Shown here: positions 9,332 through 21,005 of the stretch, one piece after another
Position numbering within the stretch: the stretch's first letter is position 1
Layout of the letters: each line of letters begins with the position of its first letter
NCBI RefSeq assembly: GCF_000376565.1
Contig: NZ_BARG01000021.1
Location: 124,001 to 188,000, forward strand
From: Streptomyces hokutonensis
Lineage (GTDB): Bacteria > Actinomycetota > Actinomycetes > Streptomycetales > Streptomycetaceae
Direction: 5' to 3'
DNA length: 64,000 nucleotides
Notes under the pieces: model-generated
The model's database searches: none
What the model saw: only the letters and a program-made list of their open reading frames with translations
What the model was told of the DNA's origin: nothing
Program-made: the position numbers and the translations under genes

Positions 9332-9703
9332 ATGTCGCTGCGCTGTCTCCTCGTCGATGACAGCGCCCGGTTCCTGGAGGCGGCTCGCGCCCTGCTGGAA
9401 CGCGGCGGAGTCGAGGTCGTCGGTATTGCCTCGACGGGCGCGGACGCCGTCTCCCGGGCCCGGGAGACGGCCCCTGACGTCGTCCTGGTCGATCTCGACC
9501 TCGACGGCGAGAACGGCTTCGACGTCGCGCGCCGCCTGGTGGGCGACGTACCGGCCGTGATCCTCATCTCGACCCACTCCCGGGAGGACTTCCAGGAACT
9601 GATCGCCGCCAGCCCCGCGCGCGGATTCCTGCACAAGTCGTCCCTGTCCGCGCGGGCGATCAGGGACGTCCTGAGCGACGGCGGACCGACCGCACCGCCC
9701 TGA
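9332..9703 (+). CDS. Stand-alone response-regulator receiver protein
   Basis: 123 residues, consisting only of a CheY-like receiver domain. Asp9/Asp10, phospho-acceptor Asp54 (VLVDLDLDG), the Ser80/Thr81 switch region and Lys102 are all present, so it should be phosphorylatable. There is no output domain. A GTG two codons upstream (9326) is an alternative start. It is divergent from the lipoprotein-kinase-regulator set and may be a phosphate sink or a second target of that kinase, which is inference from proximity only. Confidence 0.88.
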   Translation: MSLRCLLVDDSARFLEAARALLERGGVEVVGIASTGADAVSRARETAPDVVLVDLDLDGENGFDVARRLVGDVPAVILISTHSREDFQELIAASPARGFLHKSSLSARAIRDVLSDGGPTAPP

Positions 9704-9916
9704 ACCCACCCACCACGACTCGGCCAGGTCACACCGGACTGTTGGGCGACAGGTGTTGTCGGGACTTGGTCAACACGCTTCAATGCGGGGGAACTCGGGG
9801 CGTGAACGACGGCGTACGGATGTGAAGACCCTTCTCCGATGCCGACGGGGGCCCCGAAGCAACCCGCGCGAACGGCCTGACCAGCCGTTGTGAACATTCA
9901 CAGAAAGGGCCCCTGC

Positions 9917-10861
9917 ATGCCGCACGCCACACAGCAGGCGGACGCCGCCACCGCGGAACTCGACTCGGCCCTGCGCGGCGGCCCCTTCCACGTCGCGCTG
10001 CGCGCCGCCATCGCCGCCCGCGGACTGCCGCTGCAGCGCGTCCAGCACCATCTGACGCGCTACGGGGTCAAGGTCGGCGTCACCAGCCTGAGCTACTGGC
10101 AGCAGGGCGCCCGCCGCCCGCAGCGCCCCGAGTCGCTGCGCGCCGTACGGGCCCTGGAGGAGATCCTCCAGCTCCCCGAGGAGTCCCTGATCCGGCTGCT
10201 CGCCGAGGCCGAGGAACGCTCGGTCGCCGCCCGCCCCGCGGCCCGCTCCTACCGCTCCTTCGTCGAGGCCTCGGGCGTCCTGGAGCAGCTCCTGGCCGAA
10301 CTGGAGTCCACGCCCGACAGCGGGCTGCACACCTTCGGCCACCACGAGCGGGTGCGCGTCGGCCCGCGCCGCGAGCTGGCGAGCCGCGAGTCGCACCACA
10401 TCGTCCGCGCCCACCGGGACGGCATCGACCGCTTCATCGCCGTCCACTACGGCGACCCGGGCTGCACCCCGGAGCACATGACGGTGCACGCCCTGGAGAA
10501 CTGCCGCACGGGCCGCGTCCGCCGCCACCACGACACCGGCATGCTGGTCGCCGAGCTCCTCTTCGGCACCCGGTTGCGCTCGGGAGATACGTTCCTCTTC
10601 CGCTACGGCGTCGAGGACGGCACCGCCGGCGTCTCCCGCGAGTACGTCCGCGACTTCGGTTCCGCGGGCGGCCAGTACGCGCTCCAGGTGAGCTTCGACG
10701 AGAACACGCTGCCGGCGCGCTGCCACCGCTTCACCCAGCACTCGGCGGCGGCCCCGCGCAGCGGCCGTCAGGAGCTGCGGCTGACCGGACACCACTCGGT
10801 GCACCTCGTGGAGCCGCGGATGCGGTCGGGGATCGTGGGGATCGGCTGGGACTGGGAGTGA
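9917..10861 (+). CDS. Conserved Streptomyces protein with helix-turn-helix-like N-terminus
   Basis: 314 residues from ATG, with AGAAAGG about 7 bases upstream. A GTG at 9890 is in frame but lacks a good ribosome-binding site. Residues about 15-75 look like a helix-turn-helix module (ALRAAIAARG, then VGVTSLSYWQQGARRP). The rest is a beta-rich domain with many His and Arg residues (HTFGHHERVRVG, ESHHIVRAHRDG) that I cannot assign. There is no transmembrane segment. It is probably a cytoplasmic regulator, but no ligand or target is visible. It ends 28 bases before the convergent Rieske gene. Confidence 0.8.
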   Translation: MPHATQQADAATAELDSALRGGPFHVALRAAIAARGLPLQRVQHHLTRYGVKVGVTSLSYWQQGARRPQRPESLRAVRALEEILQLPEESLIRLLAEAEERSVAARPAARSYRSFVEASGVLEQLLAELESTPDSGLHTFGHHERVRVGPRRELASRESHHIVRAHRDGIDRFIAVHYGDPGCTPEHMTVHALENCRTGRVRRHHDTGMLVAELLFGTRLRSGDTFLFRYGVEDGTAGVSREYVRDFGSAGGQYALQVSFDENTLPARCHRFTQHSAAAPRSGRQELRLTGHHSVHLVEPRMRSGIVGIGWDWE

Positions 10862-10888
10862 GCCGCGGCGGCCCGGACGCCCCAGGGG

Positions 10889-11311
10889 TCAGGCGCCCGG
10901 CCCCGCGACGATCCTGCCGTTCTCGGCCGTCACCTTGAGCTCCGTCAGCGGCTCGGTGGCCGGGGACTGGAGCACCTTGCCCGTGGTGGCGTCGAACTGG
11001 CTGCCGTGGCACGGGCAGATGAGAGTCGTGCCGTCCAGCTTGTTGATGGGGCACTGCGCGTGCGTGCAGATCGTGCTGTACGCCTTGAGGGTGCCGTCCG
11101 CGGCCCGGCTGACGACGACATTGCTGTCCCGGTAGAGCTTGGCGCTCCCCTTGGCGATCTCGCTCTCCGCGCCGAGGTCCACGGGCGCGGTCGGCGTCGC
11201 GGAGGTCGCCGAGCCGCCGCCCGAGCAGGCGGTGAGCCCGAGCCCGGCGACGGGCGTGAGGACCGCTCCGCGCAGGACGGTACGACGGCTCGGGACGGGG
11301 CGGCCGGGCAT
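10889..11311 (-). CDS. Tat-exported Rieske [2Fe-2S] lipoprotein
   Basis: 140 residues. The N-terminus carries a twin-arginine motif SRRTVLRG (8-15), a hydrophobic stretch and a lipobox LTAC (Cys29), so it should be folded in the cytoplasm, exported by Tat and lipidated. Rieske cluster ligands are Cys82 and His84 (CTH) plus Cys99 and His102 (CPCHGS). Cys87 and Cys101 match the structural disulfide. A Ser/Thr/Ala linker separates the membrane anchor from the domain. No partner oxidoreductase is adjacent, so it probably works as a small extracytoplasmic electron carrier of unknown partner. Confidence 0.92.
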   Translation of the reverse strand: MPGRPVPSRRTVLRGAVLTPVAGLGLTACSGGGSATSATPTAPVDLGAESEIAKGSAKLYRDSNVVVSRAADGTLKAYSTICTHAQCPINKLDGTTLICPCHGSQFDATTGKVLQSPATEPLTELKVTAENGRIVAGPGA

Positions 11312-11415
11312 GCGGGTCTCCAGCTGTTCGGGCTGTTCAGAGGTCGTGCACGCTGACGATACCGGTGGAGTTCCGCCCGCTTTGAGTCGGGTTCACCCCA
11401 TGAGCGCTCACCGTA

Positions 11416-11441
11416 CGTAAACGTTTGCGCAAGCGTTTACG
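11416..11441. promoter_or_regulatory. Palindromic operator in front of the lacI-type gene
   Basis: The half-sites CGTAAACG and CGTTTACG are exact inverted repeats flanking a TTTGCGCAAG core. The 26-bp palindrome has only one mismatched pair. It lies about 73 bp before the LacI-family start codon and is typical of LacI-family operators, so autoregulation of the regulator-kinase operon is likely. Confidence 0.7.
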
Positions 11442-11513
11442 CGAGGCGCCGGATGAGATACGTTCCCGGCCGGAAGGCCCGCCGCAATCCAGGGACTCGG
11501 GGAGGGACCCGTC

Positions 11514-12599
11514 ATGGCCACCATGGCCGACGTCGCACGCAGCGCCGGTGTGTCCGTCGCGACCGTCTCGCACGTCCTGAACGACACCCGCCCGGTGCTG
11601 CCCGGCACCCGGCAGGCCGTGCTGAGCGCGATCGAGGAGCTGGGCTACATCCCCAACACCCTCGCCCGCTCCCTGGTGACGTCCCGCACCCGCTCCATCG
11701 GCCTCGCGGTGTCGGCGATCAGCAACCCGTACTTCACGGAGATCCTCCAGGGCGTCGAGGCCGGCGCCCTGGAGCACGGCTACAGCCTGCTCATCACCGA
11801 CCCGCACGACGACCCGGAGCACGAGCTCAAGGTCGCTCAGCTCCTGCACGAGCGCCGGGTGGACGGCATGATCGTCGCACCGTCGGCGGACCCCGACGCC
11901 CTCGTCGCCTACCTGGGGCGGCACTCCGTACCGACGGTGTTCCTGGACCGGGTGGTCAAGGCGCCCCCGGACGACGCGTCCCCCTCCGACCAGGCGAGCG
12001 CCTCCGGTCGAGCGGGCGCCTTCGACCAGGTGTGCGCCGAGAACATCGAACCGACGGCGCAGCTGGTCACCCATCTCGCCGGACTCGGCCACCGCCGGAT
12101 CGGCCTCGTCGCGGGCCTTCCCGGGCTCAGCACCACCGGCGAGCGGATCGCCGGATACCGGCACGGCCTCGCCGCCGCCGGACTCCCTTACGACGAGCGG
12201 CTGTTGGCGTACGGCGACTCCGAGTCGGCCGCCGCCGAGCGGGCCACCGCGGCCCTGCTGTCCCTCACCGCCCCGCCCACGGCCCTGATCACCGCCAACA
12301 ACGCGATGACCATCGGCGCCCTGCGCGCCCTGCGCGAACGCGGTCTGTCCGTGCCCGGCGACCTCGCGCTGTGCTGCTTCGACGACTTCGCCTGGGCGGA
12401 CCTGTTCGAGCCCCGGCTCACCGCGATCGCCCAGCCCAGCAAGGAAATCGGCGCCGGGGCCGTACGGCTGCTGCTGGACCGGCTGGCCGCGCCGGACCGG
12501 CCCGCCCGTGTGCTGCGGCTCCCCTGCTCGTTCGTCCACCGCACGTCGTGCGGCTGCCCCGACCAGCCCGAGAAGTCCACGAAGGGAAACGTCTCGTGA
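11514..12599 (+). CDS. LacI-family sugar-responsive repressor
   Basis: 361 residues. The N-terminal helix-turn-helix (MADVARSAGVSVATVSHVLN) and hinge helix (NTLARSLVTSRT) are classical. The periplasmic-binding-protein-like effector domain follows, with NPYFTEILQGVEAGA and a C-terminal FDDFAWADLF. An insert of about 25 residues (PPDDASPSDQASASGRAGAF) lies between the two lobes. The stop codon overlaps the GTG of the sugar kinase (GTGA), so this regulator most likely controls its own operon through the palindrome upstream. The inducer is probably a sugar or sugar phosphate. Confidence 0.93.
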   Translation: MATMADVARSAGVSVATVSHVLNDTRPVLPGTRQAVLSAIEELGYIPNTLARSLVTSRTRSIGLAVSAISNPYFTEILQGVEAGALEHGYSLLITDPHDDPEHELKVAQLLHERRVDGMIVAPSADPDALVAYLGRHSVPTVFLDRVVKAPPDDASPSDQASASGRAGAFDQVCAENIEPTAQLVTHLAGLGHRRIGLVAGLPGLSTTGERIAGYRHGLAAAGLPYDERLLAYGDSESAAAERATAALLSLTAPPTALITANNAMTIGALRALRERGLSVPGDLALCCFDDFAWADLFEPRLTAIAQPSKEIGAGAVRLLLDRLAAPDRPARVLRLPCSFVHRTSCGCPDQPEKSTKGNVS

Positions 12600-13507
12600 T
12601 CGTCGTCGCCGGTGAGGCCCTGATCGATCTGGTACCGCAGGGCCCGGGCGCCCTCGCGGTCCTCAAGCCGGCGCTCGGCGGCGGCCCCTACAACACCGCC
12701 GTCGCCCTGGGCCGCCTCGGCTCCGCCACCGCCTTCTGCTCGCGCGTCTCCCAGGACGCCTTCGGCGAGGCCCTGCTCGCCGGGCTGCGACAGGCCGACG
12801 TGGACGTCCTGGACGTACAGCGCGGCCCGGAGCCGACCACGCTCGCGGCGGCCACACTCGACGCGAACGGCTCGGCCACCTACTCCTTCTACGTCGACGG
12901 CACCGCCGACCGGCTCTTCGCGATGCCCTACGCGCTGCCGGCCGAGACCGAGGCGGTGTCCTTCGGCACCTGTTCGCTCGTCCTGGAGCCGGGCGCGAGC
13001 GCCTACGAGGAGCTGATGCGGACCGCCGCCGCACAGGGCGTGTTCACCGCGCTCGACCCGAACATCCGGGCCGGTCTGATCCCCGACGCCGATGCCTACC
13101 GGGCGCGCTTCAAGAGCTGGCTGCCGCACGTGTCGCTGCTGAAGCTCTCCGAGGAGGACGCGCTGTGGCTCGGGGGCACTCCCGTCGAATGGCTGGACGC
13201 CGGTCCCTCGGCCGTCGTGATCACCCAGGGCGGCGACGGTCTCACCGCGTTCACCCGGGACGGCAAGGTGTATCCGGTGCCGGGCGAGAAGGTCGACGTC
13301 GTGGACACGATCGGGGCCGGCGACACGGTCAACGCGGCGCTGCTGCACGGTCTGTCCGCCCGGGACGCGCTGTCCCCGGAGGGGCTGACGGGCCTGGGTC
13401 GCGACGGCTGGACCCGGTTGCTGCGGTACGCGGCGCGGGCGGCGGCGATCACGTGTTCGCGGGCGGGGGCGGAACCGCCGTACGCCTCCGAACTGGGCGA
13501 TCTGTAG
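12596..13507 (+). CDS. PfkB-family carbohydrate kinase (fructokinase/ribokinase type)
   Basis: 303 residues from a GTG overlapping the lacI stop. The N-terminal VAGEALIDLVP and GGGPYNTAVALGRLG, and the C-terminal DTIGAGDT with catalytic Asp243, identify an active ribokinase/PfkB-fold enzyme that phosphorylates a free sugar with ATP. The EALIDLVP start and the region near 158 resemble fructokinases, but substrate specificity cannot be read from sequence. Regulator and kinase form a two-gene operon with no transporter nearby. A strong hairpin follows 16 bases after the stop. Confidence 0.92.
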   Translation: MIVVAGEALIDLVPQGPGALAVLKPALGGGPYNTAVALGRLGSATAFCSRVSQDAFGEALLAGLRQADVDVLDVQRGPEPTTLAAATLDANGSATYSFYVDGTADRLFAMPYALPAETEAVSFGTCSLVLEPGASAYEELMRTAAAQGVFTALDPNIRAGLIPDADAYRARFKSWLPHVSLLKLSEEDALWLGGTPVEWLDAGPSAVVITQGGDGLTAFTRDGKVYPVPGEKVDVVDTIGAGDTVNAALLHGLSARDALSPEGLTGLGRDGWTRLLRYAARAAAITCSRAGAEPPYASELGDL

Positions 13508-13523
13508 CGGGTGTTGAGCGAGT

Positions 13524-13557
13524 GCGGCGCCCTACGGGAGTTCCCGTGGGGCGCCGC
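13524..13557. terminator. Bidirectional hairpin between sugar kinase and uvrA
   Basis: GCGGCGCCC pairs perfectly with GGGCGCCGC, and an inner ACGGGA/TCCCGT extends the stem around a short loop. It lies between two convergent genes and can serve both strands. Confidence 0.75.
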
Positions 13558-13581
13558 ATCCGTGTAGCCGCTCCGCGATGG

Positions 13582-16563
<2,982 letters not shown>

Positions 16564-16618
16564 GCCGGTCCGCACCTTTCTTGAGAGAAGTGACAGGGGC
16601 GGGGCCCCCGTCGTTCTC

Positions 16619-16641
16619 AGACTAGGGGGAGCCACTGACAA
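16619..16641 (-). promoter_or_regulatory. PafBC/RecA-NDp-type promoter of uvrA
   Basis: On the minus strand TTGTCAGTG, an 8-bp spacer, then TAGTCT. The upstream element is a perfect match to the known LexA-independent DNA-damage promoter. Transcription would start near 16612, leaving a leader of about 50 bases before the GTG. Confidence 0.88.
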
Positions 16642-16788
16642 CGCCGGTCGGAATCCCGGCCGAGGCATAACAACCTCCGGCCTTCCAGCATGCCCGACGC
16701 CGCACCCGACGATATAGCACGTGCATTCGATTTACGGCACAGCTTCACCACCTTCACCCAAAGGTGTGGCGGGACTAGGGTCAGCAGC

Positions 16789-17475
16789 ATGATTGATCAC
16801 GCTCATGACCTGGCCTCTGTACATGACGCGACCGAACGGCTCCTCACCGCAGCCGCCGCACTGGACAACGCCTCGGCCGCCGAGCCGTCACGGCTCCCCG
16901 GCTGGAGCCGCAATCACGTCCTCGCCCACATCGCCCGCAACGCGGACGCCCTCGTGAACGTCCTCCAGGGGCGCCCCATGTACGCCACGGCGGGCGTCCG
17001 TGACGCCGACATCGAGCGCGACGCCCCGCGCTCCCTCGACGTCCAGCTCGCCGACGTGCGCGAGAGCGGGGCCCGCTTCCAGGAGGCGGGTGCCGCTCCG
17101 GCGGACTGGTCGCGCACCGTGGAGCTGCGCAACGGGGTCGTCGACACCGCGTCGCGCGTGCCGTTCCGGCGGTGGGTCGAGGTCGAGCTGCACCACGTGG
17201 ACATGGGGATCGGGTACGAGCTGGAGGACCTGCCCGAGGAGTTCACCCGGCGGGAGATCGACTTCCTCGCCGAGCGGTTCACCGGGCACCCCGACGTGCC
17301 GTCGACACACCTTTCGGACTCCACGCGCGCGTGGAGCACGGGCCGGGCCGCCGAGAAGCCCGAAGTCACCGTCACCGGCAGCCCGGCGGAGCTGCTCGGC
17401 TGGCTCTGCGGACGCCGTGACGGGTCCGGTCTGACGGTCGACGGCGGCTCTTTGCCGGCGCTTCCCCCGCTATAG
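16789..17475 (+). CDS. Maleylpyruvate-isomerase-family (mycothiol-dependent type) protein
   Basis: 228 residues. The DinB/MDMPI helical bundle is recognisable from LPGWSRNHVLAHIARNADAL (36-55, candidate metal ligand His47) and RRWVEVELHHVDMG (about 128-140, with an ExxxH pair and Asp138). The second part (TRAWSTGRAAEKPEVTVTGSPAELLGWLCGR) is the C-terminal MDMPI domain. Family members use mycothiol for isomerisation or thiol transfer, often in detoxification; the substrate here is unknown. The MBL-fold gene begins 11 bases later, so the two are co-transcribed. A TAGGGT lies 8 bases before the ATG but has no upstream damage-promoter element. Confidence 0.88.
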   Translation: MIDHAHDLASVHDATERLLTAAAALDNASAAEPSRLPGWSRNHVLAHIARNADALVNVLQGRPMYATAGVRDADIERDAPRSLDVQLADVRESGARFQEAGAAPADWSRTVELRNGVVDTASRVPFRRWVEVELHHVDMGIGYELEDLPEEFTRREIDFLAERFTGHPDVPSTHLSDSTRAWSTGRAAEKPEVTVTGSPAELLGWLCGRRDGSGLTVDGGSLPALPPL

Positions 17476-17485
17476 GGTGACCGCC

Positions 17486-18142
17486 ATGACGTACAGCGGA
17501 GAGGTGACGGTCGGCGGTCCGGCGGACGTGCATGAGCTCACGGACCTGATGATCACCAAGATCGCGGTCGGGCCCATGAACAACAACGCCTATCTGCTGC
17601 GCTGCCGGGCCACGGACGAGCAGTTGCTGATCGACGCGGCCAACGACGCGGAGACCCTGCTCGGCACGATCGGTGACGACGGCATCGCGTCCGTCGTCAC
17701 CACCCACCAGCACGGCGACCACTGGCAGGCGCTCGCCGAGGTCGTGACGGCCACGCGCGCGCGTACGTACGCGGGCCGCGAGGACGCCGACGGCATCCCG
17801 GTGCCGACCGACGTCCTGGTCGACGACGGCGACACGATCCGGGTGGGGCAGGTCGAGCTGACCGCGCGTCACCTCGTGGGCCACACCCCGGGCTCGATCG
17901 CGCTCGTCTACGACGACCCGCACGGGCATCCCCATGTGTTCACCGGGGACTGTCTGTTCCCGGGCGGTGTGGGCAACACCCGTAAGGACCCCGAGGCGTT
18001 CGCCAGTCTGATCCACGACGTCGAGACGAAGATCTTCGGCACGCTCCCGGACGAGACCTGGGTCTACCCGGGGCACGGCAACGACACGACCCTGGGCGCC
18101 GAGCGCCCGCATCTGCCGGAGTGGCACGCGCGCGGGTGGTGA
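17486..18142 (+). CDS. MBL-fold metallo-hydrolase (glyoxalase II-like)
   Basis: 218 residues, starting at the ATG with AGGG nine bases upstream; the GTG at 17477 is too close to it. The zinc-binding motif THQHGDHW gives His74, His76, Asp78 and His79. Further ligands are His133 (VGHTPGS), Asp155 (FTGDCLF) and His197 (YPGHGND), so both metal sites are complete. The arrangement is that of glyoxalase II and persulfide dioxygenase-like enzymes. Next to a mycothiol-dependent-type protein, a thioester-hydrolase role in thiol-linked detoxification is plausible but unproven. Confidence 0.9.
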   Translation: MTYSGEVTVGGPADVHELTDLMITKIAVGPMNNNAYLLRCRATDEQLLIDAANDAETLLGTIGDDGIASVVTTHQHGDHWQALAEVVTATRARTYAGREDADGIPVPTDVLVDDGDTIRVGQVELTARHLVGHTPGSIALVYDDPHGHPHVFTGDCLFPGGVGNTRKDPEAFASLIHDVETKIFGTLPDETWVYPGHGNDTTLGAERPHLPEWHARGW

Positions 18143-18448
18143 ACTCCCGGGCGTGAAGCGGTTCCCGCGCGCCCCGTGTGAATCCTTCGCACGCGCCGGT
18201 GTCGTACGCGCGCTCCCGGCACACATGGTTGCGCGGTCAACTGGAAGCAGCCCCGCTCAGGATGACGGCTCCTGTGCGGATGGGCCGCCGGTCCATCGAT
18301 CCCCGCCCTCGACCGGCGGCCCCGGCAAGCGCGTCGCGGGCGGGATCGCACAGGGGTTGTTCACGAAAACGCAACACCCGTTCCCAATATGCGGACATTG
18401 AGGGCTGTGACCTCGACAAACAGGACGTTTGGCTGTCACTCTCCCGCC
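18143..18448 (+). other. 306-bp intergenic region before the amino-acid ABC operon
   Basis: No gene is supported here. The last 100 bases are distinctly AT-richer than their surroundings (GTTCACGAAAACGCAACACC and CAATATGCGGACATTG at about 18358-18402) and are the likely promoter region of the ABC operon. I see no clear operator or riboswitch. Confidence 0.5.
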
Positions 18449-19333
18449 ATGCACCTTGCCCCTCGCGCACCGCGTCGCGCGATAGCCGCCGTCACCATAG
18501 CCCTCTTCGCCACCGCTGTCGGCTGTGCTCCGCAACCGGACGACAAGGCCTCCGACAAGGCCTCCACGTCCGCCGGGACCACCTGCGCCAAGGGCAAGCT
18601 GGCCACCCAGACCTCCGGCAAGCTGACGATCGCGACGGACGAACCGGCGTACGAGCCCTGGTTCGAGGACGACAAGCCCGCCAACGGCAAGGGCTTCGAG
18701 TCGGCGGTCGCCTACGCCGTGGCGAAGCAGCTCGGCTACGACAAGAGCGCCGTCGTCTGGCAGAGCGTCCCCTTCAACAAGGCCTTCGCGCCCGGTGTGA
18801 AGACCTTCGACTTCGACATCAACCAGGTGTCGATCAGCGCCGAGCGCAAGAAGGCCGTCGACTTCTCGTCCGGCTACTACGACGTCCGCCAGGCCGTCAT
18901 CGCGCTCAAGAGCAGCAAGGCCGCCAAGGCGACGACCATCGCCGGCCTGAAGGGCCTCAAGCTGGGCGCCCAGGTCGGCACCACGAGCCTGAACTACATC
19001 AGCGACGTGGTGAAGCCGACGCAGCAGGAGGCCGCGTTCTCCAAGAACGACCAGGCCGTCTCCGCGCTCAAGAACGGCCAGGTAGACGCCATCGTCGTCG
19101 ACCTGCCGACCGCCTTCTACATCACCTCGGCCGAGGTCACCAACGCCAAGATCGTCGGCCAGTTCGAGAACCAGGGCGGCACGCCCGAGCAGTTCGGGCT
19201 CGTCCTCGACAAGGGCAGCGACCTCACCTCCTGCGTGACGTCGGCCGTGGACGCGCTCCGCAAGGACGGCACCCTGGCGGCGCTGGAGAAGCAGTGGCTG
19301 TCCGACGCCGTCGACGCCCCGGTCCTCAAGTGA
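18449..19333 (+). CDS. Polar amino-acid ABC transporter, solute-binding lipoprotein
   Basis: 294 residues from the ATG directly before a basic-hydrophobic signal peptide; the in-frame ATG 60 bases upstream would add a non-signal extension. The lipobox AVGC gives Cys26. The mature part is a family-3 binding protein (LTIATDEPAYEPWF, DFDINQVSISAERKKAVDFSSGYY, GAQVGTTSLNY). Proteins of this type bind glutamate, glutamine or similar polar amino acids. Its stop overlaps the permease GTG, and the ATPase follows, giving a compact binding protein-permease-ATPase operon. Confidence 0.93.
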   Translation: MHLAPRAPRRAIAAVTIALFATAVGCAPQPDDKASDKASTSAGTTCAKGKLATQTSGKLTIATDEPAYEPWFEDDKPANGKGFESAVAYAVAKQLGYDKSAVVWQSVPFNKAFAPGVKTFDFDINQVSISAERKKAVDFSSGYYDVRQAVIALKSSKAAKATTIAGLKGLKLGAQVGTTSLNYISDVVKPTQQEAAFSKNDQAVSALKNGQVDAIVVDLPTAFYITSAEVTNAKIVGQFENQGGTPEQFGLVLDKGSDLTSCVTSAVDALRKDGTLAALEKQWLSDAVDAPVLK

Positions 19334-20247
19334 CCGTGGTGAAGGACGAGCCGGGCCGGGAGGGCGCGGACGACAAGGGCGACATGCCCGGCGGGGGCGA
19401 CACGTACGTCCCCTCCGAGCGCCGCCTGGAGCGCGAGCGGCACAAACGCGCGCGTGCCCGTCGCGCGACCGCGATCGCCGCGGTGTCGACCCTGGTCACC
19501 GCCGTCGTCCTGTACGTGGTCGTGGTCAGCGCGCCGGGCTGGGAGCGCACCAAGGAGACGTTCTTCGACGGGCACTACGCGCGCGAGGCGTTCCCCAAGG
19601 TTCTCGAAGGCCTGTGGCTGAACATCCGGCTGCTGCTGATCTGCGGTGTCCTGGTGCTCGTCCTGGGGATGCTGATCGCCATCGCGCGCACCCTGCGCGG
19701 GCCGGTGTTCTTCCCGCTGCGGGTGCTGGCGGCGGCGTACACGGACTTCTTCCGCGGGCTGCCGCTCATCATCAACCTGATGATCGTGGTCTTCGGAGTG
19801 CCCGCGCTGCGGCTCCAGGGCGTGACCGTCGACCCCGTGTGGCTGGGCGGTACGGCGCTGACGCTGACGTACTCGGCGTACGTGGCCGAGGTGTTCCGCG
19901 CCGGCATCGAGTCCATCCACCCCTCGCAGCGCGCGGCGGCCCGCGCCCTGGGCCTGACCAACCGGCAGGCGCTGCGGCACGTGGTGCTCCCCCAGGCCGT
20001 ACGCCGGCAAGTGCCGCCCTTGTTGAACGATCTGGTGTCCCTCCAGAAGGACACCGGGCTCGTGTCGATCGGCGGCGCGATCGACGCCGTACGGGCGTCC
20101 GACATCATCGCGCAGCGCGCCCTCAACTACACGCCGTACATCGTCGCGGGGCTGGTCTTCGTGGCGCTGACCATCCCGATGACCCGCTTCACGGACTGGG
20201 TGACCGCGCGGATGGACCGGCAGCGCGCCCAGGGAGGCACGACATGA
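19330..20247 (+). CDS. Polar amino-acid ABC transporter, permease
   Basis: 305 residues from a GTG overlapping the previous stop; GTGs at 19336 and 19339 are alternatives. A charged cytoplasmic leader of about 50 residues precedes the first membrane helix (near 58-78). The BPD_transp_1 core has four or more further helices. The EAA loop (QRAAARALGLTNRQALRHVVLPQA) that docks the ATPase is intact. Only one permease gene is present, so it should act as a homodimer. Confidence 0.92.
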   Translation: MTVVKDEPGREGADDKGDMPGGGDTYVPSERRLERERHKRARARRATAIAAVSTLVTAVVLYVVVVSAPGWERTKETFFDGHYAREAFPKVLEGLWLNIRLLLICGVLVLVLGMLIAIARTLRGPVFFPLRVLAAAYTDFFRGLPLIINLMIVVFGVPALRLQGVTVDPVWLGGTALTLTYSAYVAEVFRAGIESIHPSQRAAARALGLTNRQALRHVVLPQAVRRQVPPLLNDLVSLQKDTGLVSIGGAIDAVRASDIIAQRALNYTPYIVAGLVFVALTIPMTRFTDWVTARMDRQRAQGGTT

Positions 20248-21005
20248 GCACCGACGACACCGCTCCTGTGCTGCGCATGGAGTCCGTCCGCAAGACCTTC
20301 GGCACGTCCGTCGTCCTGCGGGACGTCGACCTGGAGGTCCCTCAGCACACCGTGACCGCGCTGATCGGCGCGTCCGGCTCCGGCAAGTCGACGCTGCTGC
20401 GGTGCGCGAACCTCCTGGAGGACATCGACGACGGCGCGATCTGGCTGGACGGCGAGGAGATCACCGACCCGCGCGTCGACCAGGACGCGATACGGCGCCG
20501 TATCGGCGTGGTTTTCCAGGCGTACAACCTGTTCCCGCACATGACGGTCCTGGAGAACATCACCCTCGCCCCGCGCCGGGTGCACGGCAGCTCCCGCGCG
20601 GAGGCCGAGGCGCACGCGCGTGAGCTGCTGGAGCGGCTCGGGCTCGGGGACAAGGCGGGCGCCTACCCGGACCGGCTGAGCGGCGGCCAGCAGCAGCGGG
20701 TCGCGATCGTGCGCGCCCTGGCCGTACGGCCCCGGCTGCTGCTCTTCGACGAGATCACCGCCGCGCTCGACCCCGAGCTGGTCGGTGAAGTGCTCGCCGT
20801 CGTCCGGGACTTGAAGGACGAGGGCATGACCATGGTGCTGGCCACGCACGAGATGGGCTTCGCCCGGGACGTCGCCGACCAGGTCTGCTTCCTGGACGGA
20901 GGCGTCGTCCTGGAGCGCGGCACCGCCCAGCAGATCTTCGGCGACCCGCAGCAGGAGCGCACCCAGCGCTTCCTGCGACGGATCGTGGAGGCGGGCCGGC
21001 TGTGA
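20244..21005 (+). CDS. Polar amino-acid ABC transporter, ATP-binding protein
   Basis: 253 residues, ATG overlapping the permease stop (ATGA). Walker A GASGSGKST at 42-50, Q-loop FQAYNLFPHMTV, signature LSGGQQQR at 145-152, Walker B LLLFDE at 165-170 and switch His in ATHEMGFA are all intact. The D-loop region reads DEITAALDP rather than the usual DEPTSALDP, a mild family variation. It is the last gene of the importer operon. The 66 bases to aroQ hold three imperfect copies of a CTGTGACGGG-like motif. Confidence 0.94.
   Translation: MSTDDTAPVLRMESVRKTFGTSVVLRDVDLEVPQHTVTALIGASGSGKSTLLRCANLLEDIDDGAIWLDGEEITDPRVDQDAIRRRIGVVFQAYNLFPHMTVLENITLAPRRVHGSSRAEAEAHARELLERLGLGDKAGAYPDRLSGGQQQRVAIVRALAVRPRLLLFDEITAALDPELVGEVLAVVRDLKDEGMTMVLATHEMGFARDVADQVCFLDGGVVLERGTAQQIFGDPQQERTQRFLRRIVEAGRL

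Noticed and set aside
16564..16668. N-terminal extension of UvrA to an upstream start codon
   Set aside because: The extra 35 residues would be encoded by promoter DNA that includes the -35/-10 elements and have no similarity to UvrA; the GTG at 16563 matches known UvrA starts.
16760..16788. Damage-type promoter for the MDMPI-like gene
   Set aside because: A TAGGGT box is present close to the ATG, but there is no TTGTCAGTG-like element 8 bp upstream.
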